From Halobacillus aidingensis (lineage in GTDB: Bacteria > Bacillota > Bacilli > Bacillales > Halobacillaceae): a stretch of DNA of 64,000 bases. This document shows, one piece after another, positions 34,706 to 43,469 of this stretch. A program made the position numbers and the translations under genes. The DNA lies in the NCBI RefSeq assembly GCF_900104185.1, contig NZ_FNIZ01000002.1:172511-236510 (forward strand), in the 5' to 3' direction. The stretch's first letter is position 1. Every line of letters starts with the position of its first letter. The notes below the pieces were generated by a model. It was not told the origin of the DNA, searched no databases, and saw only the letters and a list, made by a program, of their open reading frames with translations.

Positions 34706-35542
34706 ATGACGGCGGCAAAGTCAGGAACATTGAAGCCTGTAATGGCTACAATACTTGAACAAAAAGAACAGCTGGCTCGGGCGGTTGCTATACCAAGTGA
34801 GATAGGCAAAGGAGTTTCAGAACAATTAATTACTTGGAGAATGGAATTAATTGAAGCTTACGCCAACTCTTTAAGTCAGGATTTCGATGGGGTTACTCAA
34901 AATCTGGGTAAGTGGAGCGATCAGGTCTCAGAGCAACTCGTAGAACTAAGACTGCCTTTGAACTTGGCGCTAGTAGAAATAAGTGAGTATAGGCAAGTTA
35001 TAGGCGCAATGCTCAAAAACGGAGCAAAGGAACAGAATCTATCCTTTGATGAATTTTACGAGATTCTTACTCCGTTTAATCAAGCAGTTGACCAAGCGCT
35101 ACAATTCGTGAGTCGATCCTATATGGATGATTTTGAGAATACGATACAAACCGCTAATTATGCGGTGGATGAACTTTCCGTTCCTATTGTCCGTGTTACA
35201 GAGACGGTCGGCGTTATACCGATCGTTGGAGAAATAGATACGAAAAGGGCCCAACTATTAATGGAAAATGCCTTGAAACAAGGGGAAGAGTTTGAACTTG
35301 AAACGATTATTTTGGATTTATCTGGTGTGAGTATCATCGATACAATGGTAGCACATCAATTATTTAAAGTGATCAATTCCTTAAAGCTTACGGGTGTGAA
35401 TGGTATCATGAGCGGTATTCGTCCGGATATTGTACAGACAATGGTGAGCCTGGGAATTGATATGAAAGGAATCCATACGTTCAGCAGTCTTCACAGAGCC
35501 ATTCAATCATTGCAATTGTTTGATGGAAAAGTCAACGTTTAG
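34706..35542 (+). CDS. RsbR-like STAS-domain stressosome protein
   Basis: 278 residues (B. subtilis RsbRA has 274). N-terminal 140 residues form a helical RsbR_N/globin-like sensor domain (LNLALVEISEYRQVIGAML). C-terminal STAS domain: VGVIPIVGEIDTKRA and LDLSGVSIIDTMVAHQLFK keep both threonines that RsbT phosphorylates in RsbR proteins (in EIDT and IIDT). Such proteins build the stressosome with RsbS and control RsbT. No rsbS or rsbT lies nearby, so this is an orphan paralog. ATG after GAGGAGG; the terminator stem overlaps the end. Confidence 0.88.
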   Translation: MTAAKSGTLKPVMATILEQKEQLARAVAIPSEIGKGVSEQLITWRMELIEAYANSLSQDFDGVTQNLGKWSDQVSEQLVELRLPLNLALVEISEYRQVIGAMLKNGAKEQNLSFDEFYEILTPFNQAVDQALQFVSRSYMDDFENTIQTANYAVDELSVPIVRVTETVGVIPIVGEIDTKRAQLLMENALKQGEEFELETIILDLSGVSIIDTMVAHQLFKVINSLKLTGVNGIMSGIRPDIVQTMVSLGIDMKGIHTFSSLHRAIQSLQLFDGKVNV

Positions 35543-35557
35543 TGTTGGCTTTTTTAT
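35528..35557 (+). terminator. Terminator overlapping the RsbR-like stop
   Basis: AAAGTCAAC (35528-35536) pairs with GTTGGCTTT (35544-35552, one G-T), then T's. Confidence 0.75.
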
Positions 35558-35692
35558 TTTTTTGATGCCTGGTCCTCTCCATGATTAAGCGTTAGCAGAG
35601 GGCTCGTGGACCGACACAAAGAACATAGAGAAGAATTCTAATGGTAATATAGAAACGAATGATTCTACAATCTTGGAAAGGGAGGATGGATC

Positions 35693-36046
35693 ATGACCAA
35701 ACATAAGATCTATACGATGAGTTTCGCAAGCGTCTATCCGCATTATGTGAAGAAGGCAGAGAAAAAAGGCCGTACGAAAACGGAAGTCGACGAAATCATC
35801 CGATGGTTGACAGGTTATAGTCAAGAAGAGTTAGAGGTGCATTTGGAAAAAAAGACAGACTTTGAAACCTTTTTTGCAGAAGCTCCGGAACTCAATCCTT
35901 CACGAGCCATGATTAAAGGTGTCATCTGCGGGGTGCGGGTGGAAGACATTGAAGAGCCGACGATGCAGGAAATCCGCTACATGGATAAGCTGATCGATGA
36001 GCTGGCCAAGGGGAAAGCGATGGAGAAGATTTTACGGAAATCCTAA
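35693..36046 (+). CDS. DUF2200 family protein
   Basis: 117 residues, ATG after GGGAGG. The whole length matches the DUF2200 pattern: [49 protein letters not shown] and a helical C terminus. The family is cytosolic and of unknown function, widespread in Firmicutes and Bacteroidetes. Stand-alone gene with a strong terminator. Confidence 0.85.
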   Translation: MTKHKIYTMSFASVYPHYVKKAEKKGRTKTEVDEIIRWLTGYSQEELEVHLEKKTDFETFFAEAPELNPSRAMIKGVICGVRVEDIEEPTMQEIRYMDKLIDELAKGKAMEKILRKS

Positions 36047-36055
36047 AGGATAATG

Positions 36056-36095
36056 AAAAACACGGCCTCTTAACGGATAGAGGCCGTGTTTTTTT
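36056..36095. terminator. Bidirectional terminator
   Basis: AAAAACACGGCCTCT pairs with AGAGGCCGTGTTTTT (36056-36070, 36079-36093). It serves the DUF2200 gene and the convergent EamA gene. Confidence 0.92.
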
Positions 36096-36129
36096 GTGAA
36101 ACGGCTAAACGTGCCTGCACTAAATTCCT

Positions 36130-36999
36130 TCAGTCGGACTGCTTCACGCTTAGAGTTGTGATCGTAAACAGGATCAGACCCATTCCAACAAGCTGGATCA
36201 TGCCCAATTGATCCCCTAGGAGCAGCACACCGAATAATGACGCTGTGACGGGTTCGACCATAGCGACCATCGAAGCTGTGGACGGTGCCGTCTTGCGTAT
36301 ACCGATAATATAGAGGATGAAGGAAACTCCAGCCCCGACGAGCCCTAACAGAATGAACCATCCGATGTCGCTGGACGTCAACGCATCGGTCATTTCCTGC
36401 TTGTCTGTAAAAACAAAGAGAATGACACAAAAGAAGAAAAAGGCGGTGGCTAACGCTGTCTCCACGCTGCCCTTATGAGAAGCCTTTTTAAATCCGAATA
36501 TAAACACCGCATAGCAGATTCCGGCCCCAAGTCCAGCGGCTGTCCCTAGAAAACTCGCGGACAGCGTTTCGATATTGTAGGCACCTGTAAGAAGGATGAT
36601 CCCAATGAGTACGCCGACGATACATCCCCATTTCAACCATGATGAACGTTCAATCCCTAATACAAAGGAGATTAAAAGGACAAAGACGGGTGCGGTGTAC
36701 ATCAGAGTAGCAGCTACAGCCACGCTTGAAGCTTCGATACTTAGAAAATATAAAGTGAAATTACCAGCAACCCCCACACCAGCCAACAGGGACCAGAGAT
36801 ATAAGTGGCTGGTGTATACCCACTTTCTGCTAAAGCGGATAATAAACCATACAAAAAAACATAAGAATCCAACGGCGCCTCTGTAAAAGGAAATGGTAAT
36901 AGGGTCCCAGCCCTTATTCATCAAAATATCTGCAATTCCTCCACTAATGCCCCAGCAAATAGCGGCTAGTATAACCAATCCTACACCTGCATACCTCAT
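36130..36999 (-). CDS. EamA/DMT-family transporter
   Basis: 289 residues with ten membrane helices in two EamA repeats (AAICWGISGGIADILMNKG at the start; second repeat from AAGLGAGICYAVFIFGFKKA; signature MVEPVTASLFGVLLLGD). Exports metabolites or amino acids; substrate not assignable. ATG with AGGAGG six bases upstream. Monocistronic. Confidence 0.85.
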   Translation of the reverse strand: MRYAGVGLVILAAICWGISGGIADILMNKGWDPITISFYRGAVGFLCFFVWFIIRFSRKWVYTSHLYLWSLLAGVGVAGNFTLYFLSIEASSVAVAATLMYTAPVFVLLISFVLGIERSSWLKWGCIVGVLIGIILLTGAYNIETLSASFLGTAAGLGAGICYAVFIFGFKKASHKGSVETALATAFFFFCVILFVFTDKQEMTDALTSSDIGWFILLGLVGAGVSFILYIIGIRKTAPSTASMVAMVEPVTASLFGVLLLGDQLGMIQLVGMGLILFTITTLSVKQSD

Positions 37000-37065
37000 G
37001 ATGTGCCTCCTAAATATTAAGTCATCGTAATTTTCTTAGATCAAAAGAAAGTGAGCTTATACACG

Positions 37066-37093
37066 TAAATGGATGGGGCGCCCCATCCATTTA
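37066..37093. repeat. 28-bp perfect palindrome
   Basis: A perfect, loopless dyad, arms TAAATGGATGGGGC and its exact complement, centred at 37079/37080. It lies 67 bases upstream of the EamA gene and about 315 bases upstream of the DUF2254 gene. No T-run follows. It may be an operator or a dispersed repeat. Confidence 0.75.
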
Positions 37094-37407
37094 AGGTGCT
37101 GTGTGTTTTTATTTAACGTGTTAAAGGTAGTTCCTCAAATTTTTTCCACCTAAACGTGAATTTCATTGCATGGAATAGGAAAGCTAATTTGAAAGAATAA
37201 AGGAAATAACAAGAGACGAGGTCTCTACTGAATTGAATAATTTTCTATATTCAATGGGGTTTGAATAGTTCTAGGTTCATGAGCCCAGGGATGATTTCGA
37301 TATTTATCCCTATTTTTGATGGAAACACAAAAAAACAGGTTCACCTCCTTCTTTGCAGGGTAGGAATTAGAAGGATTCAAAAGTCTTAAGAAAAGATTGG
37401 GGATCAT
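37094..37407. other. Non-coding gap before the DUF2254 gene
   Basis: About 310 AT-rich bases. A minus-strand frame at 37225-37458 has no ribosome site and overlaps the DUF2254 start. I see no other structure. Confidence 0.4.
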
Positions 37408-38805
37408 ATGGGGATCTTTTACTATATAAAGAAATATTTTAAGATGTCGAGACGACAACGGAAGAGTGAATTAAAGTCAACGCTATGGTTTATGCCTTTT
37501 TGGTATATCGTGGGAGCGATCGGTTTATCTGCTTTCACCTTTTATCTTGATTATGTGGTGGATGTCGGTTTATATCTGCCAGCAGCCATCGGTTTCAGCG
37601 GCCAGACACTGCAGGTGCTTCTGAGTGCACTTGTCGGTGGGGTACTGACCTTGAGCGCGTTTACCATTAACTCCCTGCTCGTCGCTCTGACGACGTTCAG
37701 CGGCCAATTTTCATCGAAGATGCTTGTGAACTTTGTCAGTGACCGGGCGACCCAGCATGTGCTTGGTATTTTTAACGGAAGTTTCATTTATGTGCTGTTG
37801 AATTTCTTGTACGTTACGCATGAAGAAGAGGAGTATATTGTTGCAACACCGGTTTTATCCATCCTCACAGCGATTACAGCTGCGGTGACGTTCATTTATT
37901 TTATCAACCATACGACCACCTGGATGCAGGTCCATAACATCAGTTTTAATATGAATACCAAGTCGAAACAGGTCCAGGCTTCTCTGGAAAAAGAATTAAA
38001 GCCCTACCACCTTGAGAAGGAGATTGAGGTAGAGTCACTTCCCGCTGATGTGGATGGGAAGGTGATCAAGACCCGCCAGTCTGGTTATCTTCAAGTCGCT
38101 GACTTTTCAAGATTGATTAAGCAGGCGAAGAGTGACGATAGCCTTCTTAGGTTCGATGTCAGAATCGGCGAGTTTGTTTTAGAAGGAACACCGATCCTTA
38201 CGTATTGGGAACACGGTCAAACCATTCATCCCGACCGCTATTTGAAGTCGATGGAGATCGGGGTCAAACAAACAGAAATTCAAGACCTGGAGTACGGGCT
38301 CAATAAGCTTGCCGAGGTAGCCATCAAGGCTTTAGGTCATAATGACCCGCTTACGGTGACAAATACGATTCACCAGATTGCGGATCTGTTGAAAAGCATC
38401 GGTCAGTCTACCAATTTCTCTCCCTATCTTTTTGACAATGAAGAGGAGCTTCGGATCATTTTGAATCAAAAAACTTTCCGGTATTACCTTCATAGGGGGT
38501 TCGCCTCCATCCGCGAGTACGCGGACCAGAACTCGACCGTGATGACAGAGCTTTTGACCATGATCTCGCTCCTCAGTAAAACGATGGATCAGAATGTTCA
38601 CGAAGATCTATGGGAATTTGCCCGTCAGACGATCCTAGGGTTTGATAACTACAGTCTGTACGAAAATGATTGCCTGTATATTTTAGAACAGTTAGCCGAA
38701 CTTGCTCAAAACACAGGCCATCAGCAGGATTATCTTTTCCTGCTTGAATATATGTTGAAGCGGGTGAGTTCGAAGAGTGCCTCTGAAGATCCTGCTTCTC
38801 TTTAA
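37408..38805 (+). CDS. DUF2254 membrane protein
   Basis: 465 residues. Four membrane helices in the first 170 residues (FWYIVGAIGLSAFTFYLDYV; LVGGVLTLSAFTINSLLVAL; and two more), then a large cytosolic domain with the family motifs DFSRLIKQAK and RIGEFVLEGTPIL. The membrane part with LTTFSGQFSSKML is typical of DUF2254. Function unknown; often thought to be a channel- or sensor-like protein, which I cannot show. The start at 37408 has only a weak GGGG site; an ATG 12 codons later is an alternative. Confidence 0.82.
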   Translation: MGIFYYIKKYFKMSRRQRKSELKSTLWFMPFWYIVGAIGLSAFTFYLDYVVDVGLYLPAAIGFSGQTLQVLLSALVGGVLTLSAFTINSLLVALTTFSGQFSSKMLVNFVSDRATQHVLGIFNGSFIYVLLNFLYVTHEEEEYIVATPVLSILTAITAAVTFIYFINHTTTWMQVHNISFNMNTKSKQVQASLEKELKPYHLEKEIEVESLPADVDGKVIKTRQSGYLQVADFSRLIKQAKSDDSLLRFDVRIGEFVLEGTPILTYWEHGQTIHPDRYLKSMEIGVKQTEIQDLEYGLNKLAEVAIKALGHNDPLTVTNTIHQIADLLKSIGQSTNFSPYLFDNEEELRIILNQKTFRYYLHRGFASIREYADQNSTVMTELLTMISLLSKTMDQNVHEDLWEFARQTILGFDNYSLYENDCLYILEQLAELAQNTGHQQDYLFLLEYMLKRVSSKSASEDPASL

Positions 38806-38810
38806 AAAGG

Positions 38811-38853
38811 AAAAGCGCATGCCCTACTTTTGAGTAAGGCAGGCGCTTTTTAT
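38811..38853 (+). terminator. Terminator
   Basis: AAAAGCGC pairs with GCGCTTTT (38811-38818 and 38843-38850) with a partly paired inner stem CCTACT/AGTAAGG, then T's. Confidence 0.75.
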
Positions 38854-39214
38854 GGTTGGAGGTATAGTCTTTCACCTTTCATCAAACGGGAATGTTATAC
38901 TAACGCGGTTAAATCAACAAATGTTAAAGGCTTGGATTTTGGAAGTATCTGTTGAATGAAGCTGTGAAAATTGCGTTGGAACGTAATAAAAAGAAGATAT
39001 AGCTGGGTGGGAAAGAAATGAGAATGCTATAATTTTCTACAAGAAGATGGGGGCATTCTTTTTTTATGGGAGATGAAGAACAGACGGACGTAATCATGGT
39101 GAAAATTCTCTATCTCCTTTGATCAACGTCGTTTATGGTGTTAAGAAAACTTATAGAGTGGCAGCTGTCCGATTAGGATAACCGCACCTTTGGGAATCAG
39201 GAGGATATCATAGA
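38854..39214. other. Gap with two possible 3'-end gene fragments
   Basis: About 360 bases without an intact gene. Short frames look like gene ends: LGFWKYLLNEAVKIALERNK followed by a stop near 39002 and by an AGAATGC/GCATTCT stem with T's (39022-39063); and SLSPLINVVYGVKKTYRVAA with a stop at about 39180, just before the Nudix ribosome site. They may be remains of deleted genes. Confidence 0.3.
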
Positions 39215-39634
39215 GTGACTTCTATCAAAAAAGCATATGGGTATGTAACGAGAACAATAGAAGGTCGACCGCAAGTATTAGTGTTTAAGCATCCTGTCGC
39301 TGAAGCAGGGATTCAAATACCCAAGGGCACGGTGCAGCCGGGTGAAGAAACACAGGATGCCGTCCTAAGAGAAATGGAAGAAGAAACGGGATTAAGAAAC
39401 CTTAAAGTTGAACAACTCCTTGCTGAAGATTTGTGGGAAAATGATGATGGTTCTATCCATCACCGATTTTTTTATGAATTACCGGTTTGTAATGTGGATG
39501 ATGGATGGGACAACGATCCAACAGGTGGAGGAGAAGAAGAGGGGCTTACCTTTCATTTCTTTTGGATCTCTTCGATCGATGAGGTTGAACTGATCAGGGG
39601 CCATGGAGATTATTTGCACCTAATTTTCAACTGA
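39215..39634 (+). CDS. Nudix hydrolase
   Basis: 139 residues from a GTG with CAGGAGG ten bases upstream. The complete Nudix box is present: GTVQPGEETQDAVL then REMEEETGL (Gx5Ex7REUxEExGU). It hydrolyses a nucleoside diphosphate linked to another group; the substrate cannot be told. Acidic C-terminal part. It stands alone. Confidence 0.85.
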   Translation: MTSIKKAYGYVTRTIEGRPQVLVFKHPVAEAGIQIPKGTVQPGEETQDAVLREMEEETGLRNLKVEQLLAEDLWENDDGSIHHRFFYELPVCNVDDGWDNDPTGGGEEEGLTFHFFWISSIDEVELIRGHGDYLHLIFN

Positions 39635-39789
39635 ACATATCCTCACTTGTGGACGGTCCTGTCTTTATTTGTTCTTTCTGGCCAAAACGTCTTCCGCTTC
39701 ATTAACCATATAGAAAAGAAATGGCAGGTTTTTTACCTTGCCAAAGCGAACATGTTACAGGATAGGGTAAAATTAAAGGGGGATATGAA

Positions 39790-40161
39790 ATGGAACTTGG
39801 TGCATTTTCAGTAAGTTTAACGGTGAAAGACATCAACAAATCCAAAGCTTTTTATGAAAAATTAGGATTTCAATCTTTTGGAGGAGATTCTTCGCAAAAC
39901 TGGCTCATCATGAAAAATGGAAGCTGTGTCATTGGATTATTTCAAGGGATGTTTGAGAAAAACATACTGACTTTCAATCCTGGTTGGAATCAACAAGCAG
40001 AAAATATCGATTCATTTACAGATGTACGGGAATTACAAAACCAGTTGAAACAAAAAGGAATTGAAATCCTATCAGAAGCAGATGAAACGAGCGAAGGACC
40101 GGAAAGTTTTACAATTGAAGACCCTGATGGTAATCCGATACTTATCGATCAACATAGATAG
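39790..40161 (+). CDS. VOC/glyoxalase-family protein
   Basis: 123 residues, ATG after AAAGGGGG. One VOC unit pair: [20 protein letters not shown] at the start and [16 protein letters not shown] at the end, the usual positions of metal or ligand residues. The family includes glyoxalases, dioxygenases and fosfomycin-resistance enzymes, and many members of unknown function. No neighbour explains its role. Confidence 0.8.
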   Translation: MELGAFSVSLTVKDINKSKAFYEKLGFQSFGGDSSQNWLIMKNGSCVIGLFQGMFEKNILTFNPGWNQQAENIDSFTDVRELQNQLKQKGIEILSEADETSEGPESFTIEDPDGNPILIDQHR

Positions 40162-40351
40162 GCTTCTTTTATTTTTAAAGGGTTGAATAGATTGATTAGA
40201 AAAAGCGACAAAGTGCTTCCCATCCACTCTTCGACTTCTTATGTGATAGGGGGAAATCTCAGAATTGAAATGGATGGGGAACACTCAGCCCCCCTGCGTG
40301 CAAAAGGAAGCATGACTTGCGCCTAGTGCCGTTTGGAACATACCTCATCCC

Positions 40352-41050
40352 TTAATGAATGTCATCGCTGTATGCGTCCACATACAGCGATCCATCATTT
40401 TTGACTTCTGCGTAAAATACATCATCCAAAGAGTTGAAACCATTGGCAGCCAGTTGCGCTTCAAGATTCTCAAGGTCCAAATGTAACCGTTTCAAATGTT
40501 CATGATTCACTTTTCCATCCTTGATCACAACGGAGGAGTCGGGAGAAGATGCAACCGGGTGATAAGGCGTATGAACATCTTCTTTTGTTGCCGGACGTTT
40601 TCCTTGTTTTTGCAGAACGGAAAGCGTACCATCAGTTTCAAAAATCGCATAATCGACATCAGCGACAGAAAACACATTCTTTTTCCTTAAGAGTACGTTT
40701 AGCTCGTCCAAATCCAGGCGGGTCTTTTTCATTTCTTCTTCTAGAATCTTTCCTTTTTTGATCAAGATGATGGGTTCACCGTCTAAAGTTTTCCGTGCGC
40801 TGCTTGATTTGATATCAAGAACTCCCATGAGAATGGTGAACGCACTCCATACGGCAAGGGCGATGAGCCCGTTTCTTACACTTAATGTGGAATCAATGGC
40901 AAGAGAGGCGCCGATTGTACCGATGGAAATGGCAGAAATGAAATTGAAGAAGGTCATTTGGGAAATCTCTTTTCTTCCCATGAGCCTGGCGAGAATCAGC
41001 AATGTGAAAAAAGCGATCGTAAGGCGTACCAACAAAACACTGATGGACAA
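40352..41050 (-). CDS. DUF421 (YetF-like) membrane protein
   Basis: 232 residues from a TTG at 41050 with AAAGGAGA upstream; an earlier in-frame ATG would add ten residues before the first helix and has no site. Three membrane helices, with ARLMGRKEISQMTFFNFISA typical of YetF/DUF421, then two cytosolic repeats of the YetF C-terminal fold (GKILEEEMKKTRLDLDELN; GKVNHEHLKRLHLDLENLE). B. subtilis paralogs YetF and YrbG are linked to spores and membranes; role unknown. Confidence 0.85.
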   Translation of the reverse strand: MSISVLLVRLTIAFFTLLILARLMGRKEISQMTFFNFISAISIGTIGASLAIDSTLSVRNGLIALAVWSAFTILMGVLDIKSSSARKTLDGEPIILIKKGKILEEEMKKTRLDLDELNVLLRKKNVFSVADVDYAIFETDGTLSVLQKQGKRPATKEDVHTPYHPVASSPDSSVVIKDGKVNHEHLKRLHLDLENLEAQLAANGFNSLDDVFYAEVKNDGSLYVDAYSDDIH

Positions 41051-41103
41051 GATAACCGTCTCCTTTGAAATAAAAATCAATCTTATTCTCTGAGGGTGTA
41101 TGA

Positions 41104-41280
41104 CAATTTATACGTGGCTTATTTGTTCCGGCGGGGAAAGGCACCACCAGTTTCGTGGATACTCGCGATCTTGCAGAGGTGGCCATTCATGCTTTCAGAA
41201 ATACGAGCCACGTCATTACCGGTGAGAAGGCCTTCGATTTTTATGAGGTAGCTGAGATTATGACTGCTATTTTCGAATAA
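41104..41280 (+). pseudogene. Remnant of an NmrA/SDR-type NAD(P)-binding protein
   Basis: The plus frame between stops at 41101 and 41278 reads FVPAGKGTTSFVDTRDLAEV, then AIHAFRNTSHVITGEKAFDF and YEVAEIMTAIFE. This is the pattern of the middle of atypical SDR/NmrA proteins (FVDTRDLAEVAA, then TGPEAL, then YEVAEIL). There is no start codon with a ribosome site and no N-terminal Rossmann part. It lies directly upstream of the T-box promoter. Confidence 0.65.
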
Positions 41281-41289
41281 AGATGATCC

Positions 41290-41323
41290 TTTACAAATAA
41301 GGAATATTCTAGCATAGTATAGA
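41290..41323 (+). promoter_or_regulatory. Promoter of the T-box leader
   Basis: TTTACA at 41290-41295 is a good -35. The -10 is either CATAGT (17-base spacer) or TAGTAT/TATAGA just downstream; transcription should begin near 41325. Confidence 0.5.
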
Positions 41324-41324
41324 G

Positions 41325-41607
41325 AAATGAAAAACGGCGTTGAAGAGAAGAGTAGATAAGTAGAAGCCTTCACAGAGAGCTCCGCGTGCTGAAAAGGGGC
41401 AAGGATTCTTTTATCGAAACAAACCTCTGAGCTTCTCATGGGAACCAGCCTGGCGATCATGAGACGGGAGCTCCCGTTACAGAGATAGGGTATGAAGCGC
41501 GTACCCGATGAGCTGGGTGTGGCGACACATCCATGAAACTGGGGTGGCACCGCGGATGAAATAGACCTCGCCCCCAAGACTTACACGTCTTGGGGGTGAG
41601 TTTTTTT
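41325..41607 (+). promoter_or_regulatory. T-box riboswitch with Gln (CAA) specifier
   Basis: Stem I features AGTAGATAAGTAGAAG and CAGAGAGC precede the specifier region CGAAA-CAA-ACCTCTGAGC, which aligns with the specifier loop of known leaders; CAA is 41420-41422. The T-box GGGGTGGCACCGCGG is at 41541-41555, with C in the variable UGGN place, expected for a tRNA with discriminator G. A 14-bp terminator stem (41567-41580, 41587-41600) and seven T's end the leader. It should permit transcription of the MFS gene at 41639 when uncharged tRNA, probably tRNA-Gln, accumulates. ACA (Thr), one base off, is the alternative reading. Confidence 0.9.
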
Positions 41608-41638
41608 ATTTCTTAAAACATCTGCGAGGAGGCTGCGT

Positions 41639-42865
41639 ATGGAAATGAAAAAGAGGTTTCGTTCGTGGAAGTACCCGTTACTATTGCTATCAGGGGTAGG
41701 TCTTTCGAACGTCGGAGATTGGATCTATTTGATTTCCTTGAATTTGATCGTGCTTGAAATGACGGGTTCTCCACTGGCCGTAGCTGTTTTGTATTTGCTG
41801 AAGCCGGTGGCGACGCTTTTGACAAATGTGTGGGCAGGGTCTCTGGTGGACAGGGTGAATCAGCGGAATCTTATGATTGGGCTCGATGTGTTCAGGGCTC
41901 TCTTGCTTGGCGTTCTCCCTGCTTTGTCTTCGCTCTCGGCCATGTACACACTTGTCCTGTTTGTGAATATGGCAGGTTCTATTTTTGAACCTGCTTCGAT
42001 GACATATGTGACGAAACTGATTCCGAGCAATCAGCGGAAACGATTCAATGCGTTAAGAAGTTTGATTGATTCGGGAGGGTTTCTGATCGGACCAGCGATT
42101 GCGGGCGTTCTCTTCATAATCGGAACTCCTGAGCTGGCGATTTATTTTAATGCCTGGACGTTTTTCATTTCAGGGATCATTTCTTTCCTGCTTCCCCGCT
42201 TGGAAACAAAGGTTGAAAAAGAAAGGGAATCATGGTCAGGGGCCTTGCTGAAAAAAGATTGGAGCATTGTGCGGTCGTTTACGAAGCATCATGCTTTGAT
42301 CATGACGATTTATTTTCTGTTCGGACTGATGATGGTGATGGCGGCAGCGCTTGATTCGTTGGAAGCCGCTTTTTCAAAAGAAGTCCTGCAGTTGACGGAC
42401 GCAGCGTATGGTTTTCTTGTCAGTATTGCGGGAGCAGGCATCGCTGTTGGGGCTATATTCCTTACATGGTTCGGAAATCATCTGTCGACGAAGATTCTTC
42501 TCACTGGCGGCGGGTTGTTTGTAGCGGCCGGCTATTTGATTTACGCCTTTTCGGTGGATTTTTCAGGAGCGGCGGTCGGGTTCTTCTTGTTATCGTTGGC
42601 GCTTGCTTTTGCGAATACAGGCTTTCACACGTTCTACCAGGAGTGGATCCCTGTTCATGTAATGGGGAGAGTGACGAGTGTGTTCGGCTTATTGGAAAGT
42701 GTGCTCGTCATCTTTGCGACCGTCGTTATAGGAGCGGCTGCAGAGTGGGTTTCGATAAAAGCGGCGGTTGTAGGAGGATCGTTGATGATGCTTTTGGTAA
42801 CATTAGCTTTAGGTTATTACAATCGGCAGTGGAAAGAGAAGAAAGTGAATCAAACGGCGATATAG
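41639..42865 (+). CDS. MFS transporter under T-box control
   Basis: 408 residues, twelve membrane helices, ATG after GAGGAGG 23 to 32 bases past the T-box terminator. The sequence belongs to the MFS group of macrolide-efflux (MefA/H+ antiporter 3) and enterobactin-exporter-like proteins: SNVGDWIYLISLNLIVLEMT, SLVDRVNQRNLMIGLDVFRA, NALRSLIDSGGFLIGPAIAG. Most of that group export drugs or peptides. A T-box leader suggests a link to amino acid or peptide supply instead, so it may move glutamine or a glutamine-containing compound; inference only. Confidence 0.85.
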   Translation: MEMKKRFRSWKYPLLLLSGVGLSNVGDWIYLISLNLIVLEMTGSPLAVAVLYLLKPVATLLTNVWAGSLVDRVNQRNLMIGLDVFRALLLGVLPALSSLSAMYTLVLFVNMAGSIFEPASMTYVTKLIPSNQRKRFNALRSLIDSGGFLIGPAIAGVLFIIGTPELAIYFNAWTFFISGIISFLLPRLETKVEKERESWSGALLKKDWSIVRSFTKHHALIMTIYFLFGLMMVMAAALDSLEAAFSKEVLQLTDAAYGFLVSIAGAGIAVGAIFLTWFGNHLSTKILLTGGGLFVAAGYLIYAFSVDFSGAAVGFFLLSLALAFANTGFHTFYQEWIPVHVMGRVTSVFGLLESVLVIFATVVIGAAAEWVSIKAAVVGGSLMMLLVTLALGYYNRQWKEKKVNQTAI

Positions 42866-42989
42866 CTCGTGCTTTTTTAATGATGGAATGTTACATCTTC
42901 ATGAAAAGGTCGGCGGGATGGTTTGGTTTGTCATTGCTCCGGGGTATGGTTAGGGAATATATAGATGAGAAAAGTTGGTGGAGGTTCTT

Positions 42990-43469
42990 ATGTCAAAGGT
43001 TCAACGCATCATTATGAGTTTAGGTTTTATCGGGTATATCCTCTTTCTCGTGTTTTATATGTTTTTCCAATCACGCGGGGCAGCGGGGATGTCCTTGAGT
43101 CTATTTGAATATATACAAAGCCGCTCGAATCTGATTCCGTTTAAAACCATCGCTAATTATATAACCGCCCTACAGGAAGGAACAATGAATACGTGGACGG
43201 CTGTTAAAAATCTGCTCGGGAATGTGCTGGTCTTCACACCCATGGGTATTTTCCTGCCTGCCCTGTTTAGAAAATTGGACCGACTGCGTGCCTTCTTGCT
43301 CGCCTTCGTGTTGATCATTCTCTCAGCAGAAGTCGCGCAATTACTCACCCAAAGGGGTAGCTTTGATATCGATGATTTTATTCTGAATCTATTCGGTGCC
43401 TGGCTTGGATTTAAAGTGTGGGTAACATCACTCGTCCAAAAATGGGTAGGGAGGGGAAGTTATGAATAG
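42990..43469 (+). CDS. VanZ-family membrane protein
   Basis: 159 residues from the ATG at 42990 with GGTGGAGG upstream; two earlier in-frame starts lack a site. Four or five membrane helices with VanZ family features: NLIPFKTIANYI, NLLGNVLVFTPMGIFLPALF and the C-terminal GSFDIDDFILNLFGAWLGF. VanZ of Enterococcus gives low-level teicoplanin resistance; chromosomal homologs are of unknown function. Overlaps the next gene by eight bases. Confidence 0.85.
   Translation: MSKVQRIIMSLGFIGYILFLVFYMFFQSRGAAGMSLSLFEYIQSRSNLIPFKTIANYITALQEGTMNTWTAVKNLLGNVLVFTPMGIFLPALFRKLDRLRAFLLAFVLIILSAEVAQLLTQRGSFDIDDFILNLFGAWLGFKVWVTSLVQKWVGRGSYE

Noticed and set aside
41119-41577. Minus-strand 152-codon frame
   Set aside because: It is antisense to the T-box leader and the SDR remnant; no ribosome site and no protein-like composition.
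42466-43017. Plus-strand 183-codon frame across the MFS gene end
   Set aside because: Out-of-frame shadow rich in Arg, Cys and Ser, with no ribosome site.
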